A stretch of 64,000 nucleotides of DNA from the NCBI GenBank assembly GCA_013368315.1, contig JAACJM010000058.1, positions 248,001 through 312,000 on the forward strand. The letters are read 5' to 3'. A model generated the notes under the pieces. The model was not told where the DNA came from, ran no database searches, and worked only from the letters and a program-made list of their open reading frames with translations. This document shows positions 59,318 to 64,000 of the stretch, one piece after another; the first letter of the stretch is position 1; each line of letters begins with the position of its first letter. Both the position numbers and the translations under genes were made by a program. Origin of the DNA: Tetrapyrgos nigripes. Its lineage: Eukaryota; Basidiomycota; Agaricomycetes; Agaricales; Campanellaceae.

Positions 59318-61500
59318 CGCAAGAGACGAAGGCACGGTCAGTTGTTATCATCTGACTTTTTAGATGTCTTTGTTAATACTATGTTCTTGATAGCCCCAAC
59401 ACAGGAACATCGCCCAGAAGGTATGTGTGGATATATCTATGAAAAGAATGTAATTTCATGCAATTCAGGACAAAATGCATCAAGACAGTGTTCCCAATGT
59501 GAGTTTTGACTCAGATACTATTCTTTCAGCTCTCAAAATATCATATGGCTAGGCTCCCCATATCACCCATGCTCAAAGCATCGACAACGTTCAAGTTCTT
59601 GCTCATCTCAAGGTGGACATAAAAAAGCACGGCAAGGCAGCTGTGATTGTCTTCTCATTTAAAAGATAGTGCTACATCTGATTAATTAATCTGTTACAGA
59701 CAGATCAAGCTCTGAGCCTCCATGCCATAGAGGTCGACCTCGTTATGCTCAGAAATCGCAGCAAGATGATTGTGAGTGTTTTTTCTTCAAAATATCATTT
59801 CTTTTTGATTGATCAATTAACTTTTTGATAGACCGATCCAGCTCTGAGCCTCCAAGCGGCAGACACCGGTCACAGTCTTCTCAGAAAGCACAGCAGAATT
59901 ACAGTATGTACTTTATTATGTATAATACTCAATAAATAGAAGTGGCTAATTAACTGTACCTTTACAGAGAACACTGGGCCCACACAAAGTAGAGGTCGCA
60001 CCCAAGTCTCCCATAAAGTACATCAAAGTCTCAGTAAGTAATTCATCCTTTATACCACCAATTGATTGTCACCACAACTAAAAAATTCTACCTCTACAGA
60101 CAGCTCAGGATCTGAGCCTCCAAAAAATAGACAAACTTCAAAGTCCTCCCACATTAAAAAGCAGGAAAAGAGGGGTAAATACTGTATGTTTTATGTTTCA
60201 CTGATTGCCACTTCAATAGAATTTAATTATTCTTACAGCCAGATCAAACTCTGAACACCACACATCCTCCGAATCCTCATCTGATACTTCCTCTGATTCT
60301 GAGTCACGCCACAAGAAGCCCTCAGCTCATCATGACAAAGAATTTCCAACTCTTGATCTCACCAACCCTGCGCCAGAGACGGCCTTTGTTCCACTAAAAC
60401 CGCAACCAACTGCTGATGCTCGAACCATTTATGATGAAGGTGTCATATATACATCTCTCAGCAAGCTCAATGGTGGTCAATGGACTCCATGGCCTCAGGG
60501 TCCCTTTGCAATCAAGCTTAGTGATGAGGAGTTTCAGAAAACAAAGCACCTGCACACGCATTGGGTGACAAAGCAAAATCCTCTGAATGGTGGAAAGGGT
60601 TCACTGGAGTCAAAAACACCACAGGGGGGGAAAGTTACTCGATATGTCTGCCAGGGAGCAATAAAATGCACCAATGAAGACTGTGTCCGTGTTGTCTGCC
60701 CTAAAGTTGACAAGCAGAACCAGGCCAAACAACTCCAGGAACCTTGCCAGACTTGTGGTGATGCTCTTGAACATTATCCATGCCCCAACATTTCCCTCCT
60801 TATCAGATATGGCCAAAAAGGAGGCAACCCCTCTACAATCCAATATCTCTAGATTAATGGCAATCTTCACAACCATGCTCAGTTCGCCAGTGTTTCGCGA
60901 GCGACAGCTCAGGAGGACAAATGGATTGAACGGAGGTACAAGAAAAATCCCGATCTTACCACGTCTCAAGTCATTCATGGCACCAAAACAAGTGATGGAT
61001 TTAGTGCTGGAGCAGGAAGCAAAGGGCAGAAGTTCAGAAGTCCAGCATATGTGGGGTACCGGTGGGCTAAACTGAAGAAGCAGGATGGGGCGGCCATGAG
61101 GAATTCATTTGGACACTTCAAGAAGCTTTGGCAATGGAAGGAGAGCCACCCTGATGTGCTGTGCAAGGACTTTACTGGAGACAGTGTAACTGTCATTTCA
61201 GTGCAGACACTGTGGATGAGGGATCAAGCCATACCAAACCAACAATGGGGTTCGGATTATGATGCAGTGGAGGGCCTTATGTCTGATGCAGCACACAAGT
61301 ACTTCAATGATCGAGATGCGCATCTGATTGGGACTTCAACATTTTCACCTGTTCTTGAGAGATGGGTCCCAATCTTGTTCAGCTATGCTGATGGAGCAAC
61401 TGCCAAACACTACGAGATCCACTTTCTCATTCTTTTCGAAGGCATTGCTGAGCGTGCCTGGGAGATAGACATGGACATCAAGGATGAGCTGTTTTTAATG

Positions 61501-61556
61501 GCAAGTTTTAGTTTTCTTGACTCTACTCAATTACTTAAGAATGTATTTTTGATCAG
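61501..61556 (+). other. GC-AG intron in the transposase
   Basis: The exon ends at ATG, followed by GCAAGT and, 56 bp after the start, GATCAG. Removing this joins DELFLM to VVDFSPAQ in frame. GCAAGT is the standard form of the rare GC donor. Confidence 0.65.
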
Positions 61557-63252
61557 GTGGTTGATTTTAGCCCTGCACAGAGAATTGGCTTCATCGAGGC
61601 CTTTATTCTGTTCTTTCTCAGCCAACCAGTGGAAATCGATGATCGATCTGAAGAGGAGCTGCGAAAAGCTGGCCAGGCACTTCTCAAGGGTTGCGAATAT
61701 CACTACAGCAAATCCATCACAAAAGTGTCACGCATACATAATGTGGTGCCCCAGGAGACACGAAGAGAGTTTCAGAAATTGTCCAAATCACTTGTCACAC
61801 TCAACGATATTAGTGAGTTCGAGATAGCGGTTGGCACCATCAAAAAGAAATGGCCGCTTTCCAAACGGTGGATGGACTGGTGGCTTAATCCTGAAGTGGC
61901 TTGCATGATTTTTGCTGCGTTGCGTAAAATGACCCCTGAAATGGCCGCGAAGTTGCCTAGTACCTCAAACCCAGAAGAGGATTTGCAGGCAAATATCTAC
62001 AAGGCAGTTGGATCGAGACACAATGATCTCTATTCTGGCTTTAATGGTTTCTTGGCATTTGAGCGAGAGTTAAGGATGCGGTATCAAAATGTCTTAGGTT
62101 AGTTTACATAAATATCATTCATTCAGTCATTGTTACTCACATATTTCTATAGTTGGTATTCCAAACCACTATGGTGAATCCGACCAGCATCGACGTCTTG
62201 TGTCCCAGATGCTCCATGGTACCACCCATCCATCCCGAAAGCGCCAGGCTCAGGCTGCAGGACGTGTGAACCACGCACGTGAAACCAATCCTTTTGACAC
62301 TCAGCGATTGCTGGCTCCACTCTGTCGTGCTCATAAAAGGGGGACACAAAAGCTCAAAGGAAAGTTTCAGCCAGATCCACTTTCCAATGGCTATGTTCCT
62401 TCAGGATCCTCTGATGATGACATCTCTGTGTCTCACAAAGCTGGCCTAAATACTTCATCACACCAAGTCCTGCATGTTCACTTCAACTCAAACCACTCTG
62501 ATGACTCCGCAGATGAGGTGCAGAATGCCCTTGTCACTGTCACAGGCCCTGTTATCTCTTCTCCTACCAAAACTCGCCATTAACGCACAGTGGCACAGAG
62601 GCGTGTTCAGGACTGCTCCCCATCCAAAGGCTCATTGCGTCAGGATCCTGCTCAGGCCTTTGCCAATCTACTGCACCATGTCAAAGCATCAAAGCAGCTG
62701 CCAGGATACAAGTGGTTCCGCAACTCATGCTGGCTGGATGCTACATTGGAGGGTCTGTCATGTGCAATGATATTTCATGGCTGTCTAAACGAGTTCTATG
62801 ACCTTGTCAAAAATGAGGACCAATCTGCACCTATTTACCGCCTCTACTTACACTTCAAATTCTGACATGAATGCACTCTCCAAAATGTTCCTGCTGAGTC
62901 TGGCCCAGCAAAGGAGATCACTGCTCTCCATGATGCATTTCGGCAGTATCTCTTTGAGGCTGGTGCCATGCCATATGCTCCTGATATCTATGCTTATCAA
63001 AGGTCTTTCGTGAGTATAACACTTGGTTGGTCCCCAGTCATTTGGCTAACACACTTATCAGAACTGGCTGGAAATTATTCTGGATGGCACAGGGAATTTT
63101 CCACAGGCAGAATCCTGTGCAAGTTACTTTGAAGCTCAACAGATCACTGTCAGAATATGCAGTGGCAGTACTACACCCCATGTCAAGGTCCAAGACTGGG
63201 GGCATCATGGGCATACAATACTGCCTCTGGCAGAAGGGCAATGGGAAAAACA

Positions 63253-63315
63253 TCATGGCAATATTCAGCAGTGGTTACATTCAATCATGGCATATTCAGC
63301 AGTGGTTACATTCAA
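63253..63315 (+). repeat. 31-32-bp tandem duplication in the protease region
   Basis: CATGGCAATATTCAGCAGTG and its remainder (32 nt) is followed by a 31-nt near-copy. The net gain of 31 bases shifts the reading frame, which matches the frame change seen between the parts before and after. Confidence 0.85.
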
Positions 63316-64000
63316 AAACCTTGCTCTCATGGATTATTCATACTGATCCCTCACTGCATTGCTGGAGTAGGGACTGTACAGGAGTGCCACAGGAGCTTGA
63401 ATTCCTTGCAGATATTCCGGTGTTGCTTATTCTCAAACCAGAGGTGCCTGAAAGGGCTGGTGAGAATGGGGAACAAATTAATTTCTGGGACTTCCCTCTC
63501 AAACTTTATCCAATGGCAAAAACACATGCAAAGGATGGAGTTGTTTATGAGATGGTGGCGCGCATGTTCCGCAGCAAGGATCACTATATCACATGAACTA
63601 TCATTCCAACCTCCAAGCGGTCGTATGCATTGTTCGAATATGATGGGATACAATTCAATGGACAGAGCCAGCAAATAGAGGGCAGTTTGGCAGATGTCAT
63701 ATAAGGCAGGGCACCAAAATGTTCCCCAGGATATTGGTCTCATGGTGTCATATACAAGCTCAAAGGCGGGCTAGCTGCACAGAAGGTTTATCAAAACTAT
63801 CAACAGCGAGAAGCAAAGAAACATCTCTCACTAAATCTGGACTCTGCTTCAATCACTGCTCCTGGGTGGAAGTCACAAGGCCAGAATTCCTCAAAATCAC
63901 AAGAATTCTATCGAAAAAATGATTTTTTGGACACTGATGGAATCAATATCCAGATTGCAACCCTCAATGTATATCTACAGCCTCAGACTTCTGAATCTGA

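Larger units (their letters stand above)
59020..64000 (+). pseudogene. MULE-like transposase with GCM/WRKY-type zinc finger and USP-like protease, broken
   Basis: Fifteen or so exons run past the window edge. The first ten (59020-60174) encode basic Ser/Arg/Glu-Pro-Pro-rich segments. From 60239 comes a zinc-binding module: CQGAIKCTNEDC, PCQTCGD and NGNLHNH. Then the transposase core follows: VLERWVPILFSYADGATAKHY, VVDFSPAQRIGFIEAF (a DDE-type Asp) and LLKGCEYHYSKS (the Cys/His motif seen in MULE transposases), up to about 62097. After a linker comes a protease-like part with a Cys box WFRNSCWLDATLEGLS (as in USP or USPL1) and a late His region DHYIT, then YALFEYDG. In-frame stops at 60850, 62581, 62863, 63594 and 63702, and a 31-nt frameshifting duplication near 63285, disable it. 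The intron 61501-61556 has a GC donor. Intact relatives would cut and paste DNA; the protease may strip ubiquitin or SUMO. Confidence 0.7.

Noticed and set aside
60239..62097. KDZ (Kyakuja-Dileera-Zisupton) transposase
   Set aside because: The core motifs VVDFSPAQ and GCEYHY with a preceding GCM/WRKY-like zinc finger fit MULE-type elements better. A profile search would settle it.

Overview
The window looks like a nuclear contig from an Agaricomycete basidiomycete. Introns are short (about 47-130 bp, almost all GT-AG). The gene content includes a NACHT-WD40 STAND protein with an Agaricomycete-type C-terminus, an F-box protein of the Agaricomycete kind, a caffeate-type O-methyltransferase, a TEA/ATTS factor and a GH2 beta-mannosidase, set among dispersed transposon debris. 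I cannot name a species. All gene models were spliced by eye from donor and acceptor sites, reading-frame phase and recalled family motifs. No alignment or transcript was available.

Layout. From 1 to 14 kb the DNA is mostly non-genic and repeat-rich, with one likely gene (4914-5732, repeats plus a small Cys/His zinc module) and a decayed LINE (about 10.3-13.5 kb). From 14.8 to 19.4 kb lies an eight-exon NLR on the minus strand: NACHT plus 14 WD40 blades, with a 1-nt frameshift in an A7 run. From 19.4 to 30.1 kb there are solo-LTR-like copies, hairpin elements and TG-rich low-complexity tracts, with no convincing gene. From 30.5 to 35.8 kb are two broken genes, an O-methyltransferase and an F-box protein. 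From 36.5 to 44.5 kb are the two best intact genes, divergently transcribed: an 11-exon secreted metallophosphoesterase (minus) and a 13-exon beta-mannosidase (plus). From 48.2 to 49.8 kb a small minus-strand gene and a TEA-domain transcription factor diverge from a palindromic TATA element. From 50.2 to 56.7 kb are a mini LTR element that carries only a chromodomain ORF, a decayed Cdc4-like WD40 gene, a second solo LTR and a 1.9-kb inverted-repeat element. From 59.0 kb to the edge is a large, broken multi-exon transposon gene: an array of exchangeable phase-1 mini-exons, a GCM/WRKY-like zinc finger, a MULE-like transposase core and a USP/USPL1-like cysteine protease.

Working picture. A few ordinary metabolic and regulatory genes sit in a fast-decaying, repeat-driven neighbourhood. 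Duplications can be seen at several ages. Many premature stops are of the kind that C-to-T change would produce, but this is an inference. The most unusual object is the 59-64 kb transposase/deubiquitinase gene with its exon array, where an exact 118-bp duplication appears to have created a new in-phase exon. No rRNA, tRNA or CRISPR array was recognised.
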